Shown one piece after another: positions 1 through 11,100 of a stretch of 64,000 nt of DNA. The position numbers were made by a program, and so were the translations under genes. Each line of letters starts with the position of its first letter. Position 1 is the stretch's first letter. Origin of the DNA: Trichopria drosophilae (taxonomy: Eukaryota; Arthropoda; Insecta; Hymenoptera; Diapriidae). The stretch spans positions 83,403,001 to 83,467,000 of the forward strand of contig CM059587.1 of the NCBI GenBank assembly GCA_030407085.1. Direction: 5' to 3'. The notes below the pieces were generated by a model. That model was given only the letters and a program-made list of their open reading frames with translations, made no database searches and was not told where the DNA came from.

Positions 1-1344
1 ATGAAGACTAGTGGGCTAGTAATGTAGTCATAACTAGTTCGAGTTTTTCAAGAATTAGTTTTTTACTTTGAGAAACTAGTAACATCGACTAGTAAAAAAC
101 TGGTACCATCGTAGTAACAAACTAGCAGTAACAAATTTTAGCATCTATAGATAACGAGAACTAACGTTTACTAGTAACTAGTATTACAGTCGGTAATATT
201 TAGTATGAGTAACTAGTGGGTTACTAATGTAGTGATAACTAATTCAAATTCTTTCAAGCTCTAATTTATGCTTTGCGGAACTATTAAAATTGACTTGTAA
301 AAACTAGTACAAACGGATACTAATAACTAACAATAATAATTCAATCTAGCTACTACTAACATCGACTAGCAGTAATAAATGTCATTATTTATTAATAACG
401 AGAACTAACATCGACTAGTAATTATTAAAATAAATATATTTAATATGAATGACTAGTGGAATAGTAGTGCACTCATAATTAGTTCAAGGGTCAAGCATTA
501 AATTTTCACTATGGGGAATTAGTAAAGTCGACTAATAAAGACAAGTACCATCGGATATTATCAACTAACAATAATAACTGAAACTAGTTGCTAGTAACAT
601 CAAATAGTGACGACTTGCAGTAATAATTCTTAGTATCTATTGATAACGAAAACTAAATTTCACTAATAACCAGCATTAAAATTAGTAATATTTACTAGAA
701 ATGGCGAGTGGGCTAGTAATGTAGTTATATCTAGTTCGAGTTTTTCAAGAATTAGTTTTTTACTTTGAGAAACTAGTAACATCGACTAATAAAATACTGG
801 TACCATCGGATATTATTAACTAAAGGTAATAACTAAACTATTAGTTTCGTAACGTCGACTTGTGAGAACTAGCAGTAATAATTTTTAGTATCTATTAATA
901 ACGAAAACAAACTTCCACTAATAATCAGCATTAAAATTGGTAATATGTAATAGAAAGGACTAGTGGGCTAATAACGTAGTCATAACTAGTTCAAGAATAT
1001 TTCAAGAATTAGCTTTTAACTTTGAGGAACTAGTAAAATTTACTGATAAAGACTAGTGCCAACGGATACTAATAACTAGCAGTAATAACTAAACAAGCTG
1101 CTGGTAACATCGACTAGCGAAAACTAGCAGTAATAAATTTTAGCACCTATTAATAACGAGAACTAACGGTTACTAATAACTAGCACAATTGGTAATATTT
1201 AGCATGAGTAACTAGTGGACTAGTAATGCAGCCATAACTATTTCAAGAGTCTTTCAAGAACAACTTTGAGGATCTAGTAAAATTTACCAATAAAAACTAG
1301 TACCAACGGATAGTAATGACTGAAAAAACTAAAACTTGCTGTTA

Positions 1345-3255
1345 GTCACATAGACAAAGGAGTACCAGGAGTACTAAGAAGATACCCTAAAAAGTGTGAA
1401 CATTTTTGCGTTGCCTATTTTTTGGTCTGAAATTGGGAATAAAAGTGTATACGAAAGAAAAGTTTAGTTTTTAACCCGTTTCGTCCTGAAATGCCCTAAA
1501 TTTTGACTTCTTTTCATCAGGTGCTTTCTTAGAGAAAAAAAATCACTCAACCGTTTTGATATAACATACCTATTGTATTTTTTCTCGAACTTTCTAAATC
1601 CGGTTTCAGATTGACCATATCTGCCGCCATTTTTTTACTATGGCGGTTTAAACATAAAAAAAATTGTGAATTTTGAAAAAAGTTCTTCAAATAATCGTAT
1701 TTTTGAACAGAAAATCGTGTTCGGAACAAGCTAAGTCTCTATATCCGGTGGAGTAATTAGTTACACTGAAAGATAGGACGGTTATTAATTCTCCATTCAA
1801 AATGGCGGCTTCAAAATGGCGGTTCTCAGTCAAAATTTTGTTGAAAAATTTCTGGACGATCTAACTGAAAAGCTACGAGCTTTTTAAAAAAAATGTTGAG
1901 AATGAAAAATTCTTAGAATTCATTGAGAAATATAGTGGAATATTTTCAGATTTTTTAAATGAAGTTTTGAGAAATTTTATTCAAATTTTTTTCAAAATTG
2001 TAATTTATTTACGAAAAATTCTGAACAAAGTTTAGTGCATTCTCTGATAAATTCTAAGAGTTTTTTTGTTCTTTGCAATTCTTTCCAAAAATTGATAGTT
2101 TTCGAGGAAATGAATTTCAAATATTATACCCGGGAAAAAATGGATTATATATAATTATATACAAATTTTGATACAATTAGATCCAATTATATATTATTAT
2201 ATATGTTTATATATAATTATATATGGATTTTGGCCTATATAATTATATATAATCGTATATAAACATATATAATTATATATTAGCATATATAATTGTATAT
2301 AATTGACGGCTTTGTATATAATTATATACGGCCAAAATCCATATATAATTATATATAATTGGATCTAATTGTATCAAAAATAGTATATAATTGTATATAA
2401 TCGTATATAAACATATATAATTATATATTATTATATATAATTGGATCTAATTGTATCAAAAATTGTATATAATTATATATAATCCATTTTTTCCCGGGTA
2501 GTTTAAGATATTTCTTTCTCGAAAACTATCAACTTTTGGGAAAAAATGCATAGAATAAAAAACTCTTAGAATTCATCAAAGAATGCACTAAATTTTGTTC
2601 AGAATTTTTTGAAAAAAAAAATTACAATTTTGAAAAGAATTTTGAAAAAAATTTTTCAAAAATTCATTTAAAAAATCTGAAAAAAATCCACTATATTTCT
2701 CGGCGAATTCTAAGAATTTTTTATTCTTAGCATTTTTTAAAACGAGCTCATAATTGTTCAGTTAGAGCGTCCAGAAATTTTTCAACAAAATGTTCACTGA
2801 GAACCGCCATTTTGAATGGTGAATTAATAACCATCCTATCTTTTAGTATAACTATTTACTCCAACAGATACAGAGATTCAGCTTGATTCGAACAGTGTTC
2901 CCTGTTCAAAAATACGATTATTTGAACAAATTTTTTCAAAATTCACGATTTTTTTATGTTTAAACCGCCATAGTAAAAAAATGGCGGCAGATATGGTCAA
3001 TCTGAAACCGGATTTAAGAAGTTCGAGAAAAAATACAATAGGTGTGGTTATATCAAAACGATTGAGTGACTTTCTCCATGAGAAAGCACCTGATGAAAAG
3101 AAGTCAAAATTTAGGGCATTTTAGGGTTAAAAACTAAACTTTTCTTTCGTATACACTTTTATTCCCAATTTCAGACCAAAAAATAGGCAACGCAAAAATT
3201 TTCAAACTTCATATTCAAATGTTCACAAATTTTCACTCCTTTGTCTATGTGACTA
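1345..3255. mobile_element. Palindromic core element (foldback-like) inside the satellite
   Basis: Non-satellite inverted arms run about 1345-2127 and 2500-3255. They contain ATGGCGGCTTCAAAATGGCGG at about 1802 and poly-A/T rich sequence, and have no coding capacity. Related single-arm or partial copies are recognisable at about 29400-30120 and 49820-50000, so the core is a dispersed repeat rather than part of the satellite. Confidence 0.7.
2129..2498. mobile_element. AT-rich palindromic MITE, TA target duplication, CCCGGGAAAAAATGGATTAT ends
   Basis: Ends are CCCGGGAAAAAATGG at 2129 and its exact inverse ending 2498, flanked by TA on both sides. The interior is almost entirely TATATAATTATA words with repeated ATTGGATC-type blocks, so it can fold nearly completely. 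Related sequences at about 30000 and 49950 run through the equivalent point without the insert, as expected for empty sites. Confidence 0.8.
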
Positions 3256-6200
3256 ACAGCAAGTTTTAGTTTTTTTAGTCATTACTATCCGTTGGTACTA
3301 GTTTTTATTAGTAAATTTTACTAGATCCTCAAAGTTGTTCTTGAAAGACTCTTGAAATAGTTATGGCTGCATTACTAGTCCACTAGTTACTCATGCTAAA
3401 TATTACCAATTGTGCTAGTTATTAGTAACCGTTAGTTCTCGTAATTAATAGGTGCTAAAATTTATTACTGCTAGTTTTCGCTAGTCGATGTTACCAGCAG
3501 CTTGTTTAGTTATTACTGCTAGTTATTAGTATCCGTTGGTACTAGTCTTTATCAGTAAATTTTACTAGTTCCTCAAAGTTAAAAGCTAATTCTTGAAATA
3601 CTCTTGAACTAGTTAGCCCACTAGTCCTTTCTATTACATACTATTACCAATGTCAATGCTGATTATTAGTGGAAGTTAGTTTTCGTTATTAATAGATACT
3701 AAAAATTATTAATGCTAGTTCTCACAAGTCGATGTTACTAAACTAATAGTTTAGTTATTACTATTAGTTAATAATATCCGATGGTACCAGTATGTTATTA
3801 GTCGATGTTACTAGTTTCTCAAAGTAAAAAACTAATTCTTGAAAAACTCGAACTAGTTATAACTACATTACTAGCCCACTCGCCATTTCTAGTAAATATT
3901 ACTAATTTTAATGCTGGTTATTAGTGAAATTTAGTTTTCGTTATCAATAGATACTAACAATTATTACTGCAAGTTGTCACTATTTGATGTTACTAGCAAC
4001 TAGTTTCAGTTATTATTGTTAGTTAATAATATCCGATGGTACTAGTCTTTATTAGTCGACTTTACTAATTCCCCGTAGTGAAAATTTAATGCTTGACCCT
4101 TGAACTAATTATGAGTGCACTACTATTCCACTAGTCATTCATATTAAATATATTTATTTTAATAATTACTAGTCGATGTTAGTTCTCGTTATTAATAAAT
4201 AATGACATTTATTACTGCTAGTCGATGTTAGTAGTAGCTAGATTGAATTATTATTGTTAGTTATTAGTATCCGTTTGTACTAGTTTTTACAAGTCAATTT
4301 TAATAGTTCCGCAAAGCATAAATTAGAGCTTGAAAGAATTTGAATTAGTTATCACTACATTAGTAACCCACTAGTTACTCATACTAAATATTACCGACTG
4401 TAATACTAGTTACTAGTAAACGTTAGTTCTCGTTATCTATAGATGCTAAAATTTGTTACTGCTAGTTCTCACGAGTCGATGTTACTTGCAGCTAGTTTAG
4501 TTATTACTATTAGTTAATAATATCCGATGGTACCAGTTTTTTACTAGTCGATGTTACTAGTTTCTCAAAGTAAAAAACTAATTCTTGAAAAACTCGAACT
4601 AGTTATGACTACATTACTAGCCCACTAGTCTTCATACCAAATATAATTATAGTACTAGTTATTAGTAGATGGTAGTTCTCGTTATTAATAGGTGCTAAAA
4701 TTTATTACTGCTAGCTCTCGCTAGGCAGTGTTACTAGCAGCTAATTTAGTTATTACTGTTAGTTAATAATATCCGATGGTACAAGGTTTTATTAGTCGAT
4801 TTTACTAGTTCCTCAAAGTAAAAAACGTGTTCTTGAAAGACTTTTGAACGAGTTATGACTACATTACTAGCCCACTAGTAATGTCTAGTAAATATTACCA
4901 ATTTTAGTGCTGGTTATTAGTGGAAGTTAGTTTTCGTTATTAATAGGTATTAATAGGTTTTAATTATTATTGTTATTAGTATCCGTTTGCATTAGTTTTT
5001 ATAAGTCAATTTTACTAGTGCCGCAAAATAACAAATTAGCTCTTGAAAGAATATTGAACTAGTTACGACTACATTACTAGCCCACTAGTCATTTCTAGTA
5101 AATATTACCAATTTTAATGCTGATTAATAGTAGAATTTTCGTTTTCGTTATCAATAGATACTAAGAATTATTACTGCTAGTTCTCACAAGTCGATGTTAC
5201 TTGCAGCTAGTTTTAGTTATTATTGTTAGCTAATAATAGCCGATGGTACTAGTCTTTATTAGTCGACTTTACTAATTCCCCATAGTGAAAATGTAATTCT
5301 TAACCCTTGAACTAATGATGAGTACAATACTATCCCACTAGTCTTCACACTAAATATAATTATAGTACTAGTTATTAGTACATATTAGTTCTCGTTATTA
5401 ATAGGTGATAAAACTTATTACTGCTAGTTCTCACTAGTAGATGTTACTAGCAGCTAGTTTAGTTAATACTGTTAGTTAACAATATCCGACGGTACTAGGT
5501 TTTATTAGTCGATTTTACTAGTTCCTCAAAGTAACAAACTAATTCCTAAAAGACTCTTGAACTAGTCATAATTACATTGCTAGCACACTAGTCATTTCGG
5601 GTAAATATTACCAATTTTAATGGTGGTTATTAGTGGCATTTAGTTTTCGTTATGAATAGAGACTAACAATTAATAGTGCTAGTTGTTACTATTCGATGGT
5701 ACTAGCAGCTAGGTTTAGTTATTATTGTTAGTTATTAATAGCCGATGGTTCTAATTTTTATTAGTCGACTTTACCAATTCCCCATAATAAAAATTTAATC
5801 CTTGAAATACCCTTGAACTAATTATGAGTACACTACTATCCCACTAGTCATTCATACTAAATATAATTATAGTACTCGTTATTAGTAGTTGTTAGTTCTC
5901 GTTATTAATAAGTAATGACATTTATTACTGCTAGTTCTCACTAGTAGATGTTACAAGCATCTAGTTTAAGTTATTACCGTTAGTTATTAGTACCCGTTTG
6001 TAATAGTTTTTATAAGTCAATTTTACTAGTTGCGCAATCTAAAAAATTAGTGCTGCAAAAAATATTGAACTTGTTGTCACTACATTACTAATCCACTAGT
6101 GATTCATTCTAATTATTAATTGTAGTACTAGTTATTAGTAGGCATCAGTACTCGTTATTAATAGTTATTGCAAATGATTACCGTTAATTCTTAGTGATCA

Positions 6201-7135
6201 TTGTTACTAGTCGTTGTTAGCAAATAGTTTTACTTATAACTGATCATTGCTGTTAGTCATTACTAACCGTCGGTACTAGTTTTTATTAGCCGACTTTACT
6301 AATTCCCCGTAGTGAAAATCTAATTCTTGAAACATCATTGAACCAATTATGAGTACACTAACATCCCACTAGTCATTCATACTAAACATAATTATATTAC
6401 TCATTATTAGTAAATGTTAGTTCTCGTTATTAATAAATAATGACATTTATTACTGCTAGTTCTCACTAGTAGATGTTACAAGCATCTAGTTTAAGTTATT
6501 ACCGTTAGTTATTAGTACCCGTTTGTACTAGTTTTTATAAGTCAATTTTAGTAGTTCCCAAAAGTTAAAAATTAGTGTTTGAAAGACTATTGAACTAGTT
6601 ATCACCACATTACTAGTCCACTAGGCATTCATGCTAATTACCAATTGTAGTACTAGTTACTAGTAGTCATGAGTACTTGTTATGAATAGTTATTGCAATT
6701 GATTACCGTTAGTTCTTAGTGACAATTGTTTTTAGTCGTCGTTAGCAAATAGTTTTACCCTTAACTGATCATTGCTGTTAGTCATTACTAACCGTCGGTA
6801 CTAGTTTTTATTAGTCGACTTTACTAATTTCCCATAGTGAAAATCTAATTCTTGAAACACCCCTGATCCAATTATGATTACACTACTATGCCACTAGTCT
6901 TCATACTAAATATAATTATAGTACTAGTTACTAGTAGATTTTCTCGTTATTAATAAATAATTACATTTATTACTACTAGTTTTTACTGATCATGGTACTA
7001 GTCGCTGTTAGCAAATAGTTTTACTAATAACTGATTATTGCTGTTAGTCATTACTACCTACTAGTTTTTACTAGTTGACTTTACTAGTTCCTCTTAGTGA
7101 TAAACTAGTTCTGAAATACTCTTGTTATCATTATA

Positions 7136-7262
7136 TCGTTATCCCCATTGAACAAAATCCAAAGTAACTCGAGGAATCGTATATAAAATGGGATAAATTA
7201 GCATTCTTCCCACACGGTGGGTGAAATCCAAATTTTCCCACCAAACATCCAAAGCAAACATA
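7136..7262. other. Short unique spacer between satellite and MITE
   Basis: The satellite ends about 7135. The spacer has a small inverted CCCACACGGTGGG / TTTTCCCACC arrangement and nothing else recognised. Confidence 0.4.
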
Positions 7263-7528
7263 CGGTAGTCCTCCCCTTAAGGGCTAAATTTTAGCTTTCA
7301 GGATGGCGGCTTCTTCCCTTAAGGTTTACTTTCCCCTGACCCCTACTACCAGAGATTTTTTCGTGCTCGACTGCACGCCGCGCGCCTGCGGTTGGTTCAT
7401 AGGCGGTAACAAAATGTGTGGTGGTGGGAGAGGCCGTGAGGGGAAAAATAAAACATAAGGGAAGAAAGTTTTAAACCTTACGGGAAGAATAAACCTTAAG
7501 GGGAGTTCCCTTAAGGGGAGGACTGCTG
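7263..7528. mobile_element. MITE with TIR C(A/G)G(T/C)AGTCCTCCCCTTAAGG, TA duplication
   Basis: The left end CGGTAGTCCTCCCCTTAAGG (7263) and inverse right end (to 7528) are flanked by TA at 7261-7262 and 7529-7530. It is 266 bp, non-coding, with CCTTAAGGG words repeated internally near the right end. Ends and TA target suggest the Tc1/mariner (IS630) type. The insertion ends 29 bases inside the intron that follows Csrnp exon 5. Confidence 0.8.
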
Positions 7529-7557
7529 TATCTAATAAAACCTTGAATTACACTCAC

Positions 7558-8166
7558 CTGGCCGTACGCGCCGTAGGGCGGAAATCCTGGACCCTGGTTG
7601 ACCGGCTGAAACTGGGGCTGAAAGGGCGACCTGGATGTCGATGGTAGCATCTGGTAAGTCTGATAATCGGTATAGTTAGTCGCCTGAAACCCCACGGGGG
7701 CCCCGGCCTGCTGCGACTGAAACGACTGAAATGTCTGCCCGAATTCCGGGTGGAGCTTGCGCGTCGACATCTGGGTGGCGTCGACGGCGTCCTCGCTCGG
7801 GTAGCAATCGTCGCGGATCGTATAGAGATCGAGGCTGTCCTCCCGGGTGCCGGTGACGTCCGGGGAACAGGACGGCCCTCCCTCGTGGCACCCGTAATGG
7901 AGGGTCGTGAAGTTGCTGCCGCTAAGGCAGGAATCTGCCGACGTATCTACCGACGAGGAGAAGGACTCGCGGAGAGGGCTGCGATTCGTGTGGCTCTCCG
8001 CCAAGTCCTGCTCGGTACCCTCCTCCCGTTGCTTCTTCTCGAGCTCGAGGCGCATCAGGGTGTGAATGAAGTGCGTTCGCACGCGGACGGGGTTGAACTC
8101 GATTCGTCCGGAGGTATTCGCGCAACCGTCGCGCGAGCAGCCGCAGGGAAATCCGGCCCGATCCAC
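7558..8166 (-). CDS. Csrnp/Axud1-like: Csrnp exon 5: second half of the cysteine cluster, [13 protein letters not shown] helix and Ser/Gln-rich tail
   Basis: Acceptor TTCTCCAG precedes 8166; 203 codons in phase 0. It begins [15 protein letters not shown], completing the Cys cluster, then [19 protein letters not shown], the most conserved CSRNP helix. Ser/Thr-rich sequence follows, then a Gln/Phe/Tyr/Pro-rich stretch ([23 protein letters not shown]) typical of activation-type disorder. A strong donor CAG|GTGAGTG lies at 7558/7557. Reading through it would add only 34 residues before a stop at 7471, partly encoded by a transposon, so splicing to an exon left of position 1 is preferred. The exon is GC-rich and stands between two CTAG/TAGT-rich arrays. 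Confidence 0.95.
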
Positions 8167-11100
8167 CTGGAGAAGAATTCGCAAAATGCCACTAGTTAAT
8201 CACGCTGTTTAGGAAAAAATAAACTCATTCTTAGATGTAGTTGAAACTAGTCACGAATATGACCTCATTACTATTCGTTAGTATAAGTTGTTGATACTAG
8301 TTACTATTAGTCATCGATAGTCGTGTGCTATTTATTACCGATTAGTCTTAACTAACAACAATAGTTAATACTAGTAATATCTAGTCGTTAGTATCAGTCA
8401 TTGATAGTCCTTGGATGCTCATAGTCATTGATAGTCGCGAGCTATTTATTACCGATCAGTCCTAATTAACAATAATCGCTAATACTAGTAATTTCTAGTC
8501 GTTAATATCAGTCATTGATGGCCGTTGATACTGGTTACTAATAATCGTTAGTATTAGTTACTATTAGTAATCGACTAGTTTATTCGGAATCGTTAGTAGT
8601 GCTTGTTTATTGTTCTTGGCACTGGTGATTACTATTGTTCAGCGTCAGTATTTTGTAGTCGTAATTACTAGTTTTTTATAGCCCTTTTAGTTATTATTAC
8701 TAGTAGTTAACACGGTCTATCATCAGTTGTTACTCATAGCCATTAGCGTTAGTAATTAAATCGAATTACTGCTACGAGTCAATAGTCCTCGTTGCAAATT
8801 ATTACTAGCCACGGTTAGTATTAATCATTGCGTGTAATTAATACCAGTTATTTCTAACGGATAGTATTTATGACTTGGTGTTAGGATTAATCACTACTCA
8901 TCGTCACTACTGATAATCGGTAATCGGTACAGATACCTATTTGAAAATGCCAGTGCTAGTTATTACTCGTCTGTAATTTTAATTATTGCTAATAGTTACT
9001 ATTAGCTAGAACTAGATGTTACTCCTAATCATGAGTGTTATTGATCAAAAGTAATATCCGTTACAACATTTTAGTCCCTGAGTTATTACTAGTCGTATAA
9101 TATTAGTAATTGCCATTGAAACTAGTTGTTTCTAGCTGTTAGTATTATTTATTGCTTGTTGTTAGTACTAACAATTATTATTCCTTGGTATATCAGTAAG
9201 TTCATGTCGTTACTGCTAGTCATTAAATGTCGGAAAAGTTACTAATTTGAAAACGTTAGTACCAGTTAATAGTACTGGTTAACAGTACTCATAACGGTTA
9301 GTACTTGTGACTGAATGTCAAAATTGCATTAGTACTAATTGCTTCTCGTTGTTAGTATTATGTGTTACTTTCCAATGGTACTGGACATAGTAACTAGTCA
9401 ATACCAATTGTCAGTATTGGTCATTGGCCGTAACTAGAGCTATTTATTTCTAATTGTTAATAGTAACTGTCAACAGGCGTTAGTAAAAATAATTACAGGT
9501 GGACAGTACCAATTATTATGGATAATTAATACTTAGTATCACCAGGCATTAATACTAATTGTAGATAACCGTAACTAGTAATTGCAAGTAGTTAATTCTC
9601 GTTAAGAATAGGTATAACAGTTTATTACTATTAGGTCTCACTAGTCGATGTCAGGTCGTCACTAACAGTTGTTGTTTGTCATTACTAGTCCTTAGTGTTT
9701 GGTATTAGTAGCCGGAAGTATTGATTATTGTAAATAATTACTTTCATTTATAAGTATCTTTGGTACTACATCTTATTAGTAAATTTCACCAGCTCATCAT
9801 ACTAGTCTGGAAAGTCTCTTCTACAATTATTAGCAACCACTAAATTACTACGATCTAGACATCACTATTGTTATTGACTAGTTACAGTTCATGCTAGATA
9901 GGCATTGCAATAATGATGAGTAATGAATGAAATTGATTACTATTTAAAACATTAACTATTATTTACGATTATTTACGATAAATTTAAAAATATCGACCTT
10001 GAAGTATCGATATTATCTTATATCCAATCTTATATTCTACATCAAATATCAATATGATTCTGTAAAAGCACTAACGATGATAAAACATCGATAACGATCT
10101 CGAAAATTAGAACTTCTATTATTCTACTGTCTTGCCTCGGTATTATTTTTGTTTTCTCGTTCGCCTCTATAGTGTAATTGCATTCTCTCGTTTATTCGAG
10201 GCCAGACAAGACTCCATAAATGTCGTAAAAGGGAATTTCGATAATCTCGTTCTCGATCTCGAGCATTAGAACAAATATTGTTCTGGTGTCTTGTCTCGAA
10301 GTAACTATTTTCCTTTGTTTTTCTTTTGCCATATGGAAACAATATAGTTTGGACGAGTATACTCGTCCTTGTGCACAGGAGGTTTAATTTATATTGCGGC
10401 TTGCGAGACGAGACTCAAGAAATCTCGTAAATCTCGACATTAGGAAAACGTATTCTTGCTTTTTATATCGAGACTCAAGATCTTCTCAATTCAGACACTA
10501 CGAAAGGGTTAATTGAAATTTCGATAATCTTGGTCTCGATGTCAAATCTTAAAACGAGTATTCTTTTGGAGTCTCGTCTCGAAATTCTTATTTGTCTTTT
10601 CTCGTATGATTCGTAGTATAGAGGCAGTACGTTTTTTACTAATGTACTCGAGACGAGGAATATGTAGTCTTGCTTATGATATGGAGCATTAACAATATCA
10701 AATTATTGAGGACAAAAAAGCTAAGAGGAATTTCAATAATCTCGATGTTCTCCCACCATTTATTGTCTCGTCTTGTCTCGCCTCGCGTCGCCAAAGGAGA
10801 TATTTCAAGAAATTTTTACAAATATGTCAAAAATTAGAAAACTCACCTGACACTTGACGTTGGCACGACTGCATGGACAACTTTCTGGATCGCAGTAGAT
10901 CTTGCAACCGCATCCGCAGTGTTCTCTGCTGGCTCGAATGTCTCGACAATCATCCTTTTCCAAGGCGTCGATGCGTCGAACACCAGCTGCTCGTAGAAGA
11001 GCTCGTCGTTGCCACGTAGGTACCGGTTGCAGGAAATAATAGCTGTCAATGTCCATTTCTTCATTGTCACTTGGTTCCTCGTCGGTGTCATCGCTGGGAT

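Larger units (their letters stand above)
1..4635. repeat. Giant imperfect inverted repeat (palindrome), arms about 2.3 kb, cut by the window edge
   Basis: Bases 1-105 are the reverse complement of about 4531-4635 with almost no mismatch. 1352-1362 pairs with 3236-3246, and 1771-1778 pairs with 2834-2841. The sums drift only from 4636 to 4598, so arms are collinear with small indels and the centre is near 2.3 kb. The outer parts are satellite monomers and the inner parts are a non-satellite core. The satellite continues to 7135 on the right, so the left arm probably continues beyond the window. Confidence 0.93.
1..7135. repeat. CTAG-rich satellite, about 250 bp monomers, inverted around about 2.3 kb
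   Basis: A landmark box (minus-arm form ATGTAGTCATAACTAGTTC, plus-arm form GTTATGACTACATTACTAG) recurs near 24, 229, 469, 722, 976 and 1222 on one orientation, and near 3361, 3612, 3857, 4108, 4348, 4602, 4852, 5062, 5315, 5566, 5822, 6073, 6337, 6600 and 6863 on the other. Spacing is about 205-264, usually 250. Monomers are saturated with ACTAGT/TTAGT words, suggesting an ancestral shorter unit. From 5315 on, two monomer types alternate (TATGAGTACACTACTATCCC versus TATGACTACATTACTAGCCC), giving a dimer of about 515 bp. The array lies in the last visible intron of the Csrnp gene. Confidence 0.9.

Noticed and set aside
7471..7557. C-terminal extension of Csrnp by read-through
   Set aside because: A consensus donor precedes it and the extension is encoded by MITE sequence.
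7750..8199. Plus-strand frame of 149 codons
   Set aside because: Antisense of exon 5, whose minus-strand frame has clear family homology.
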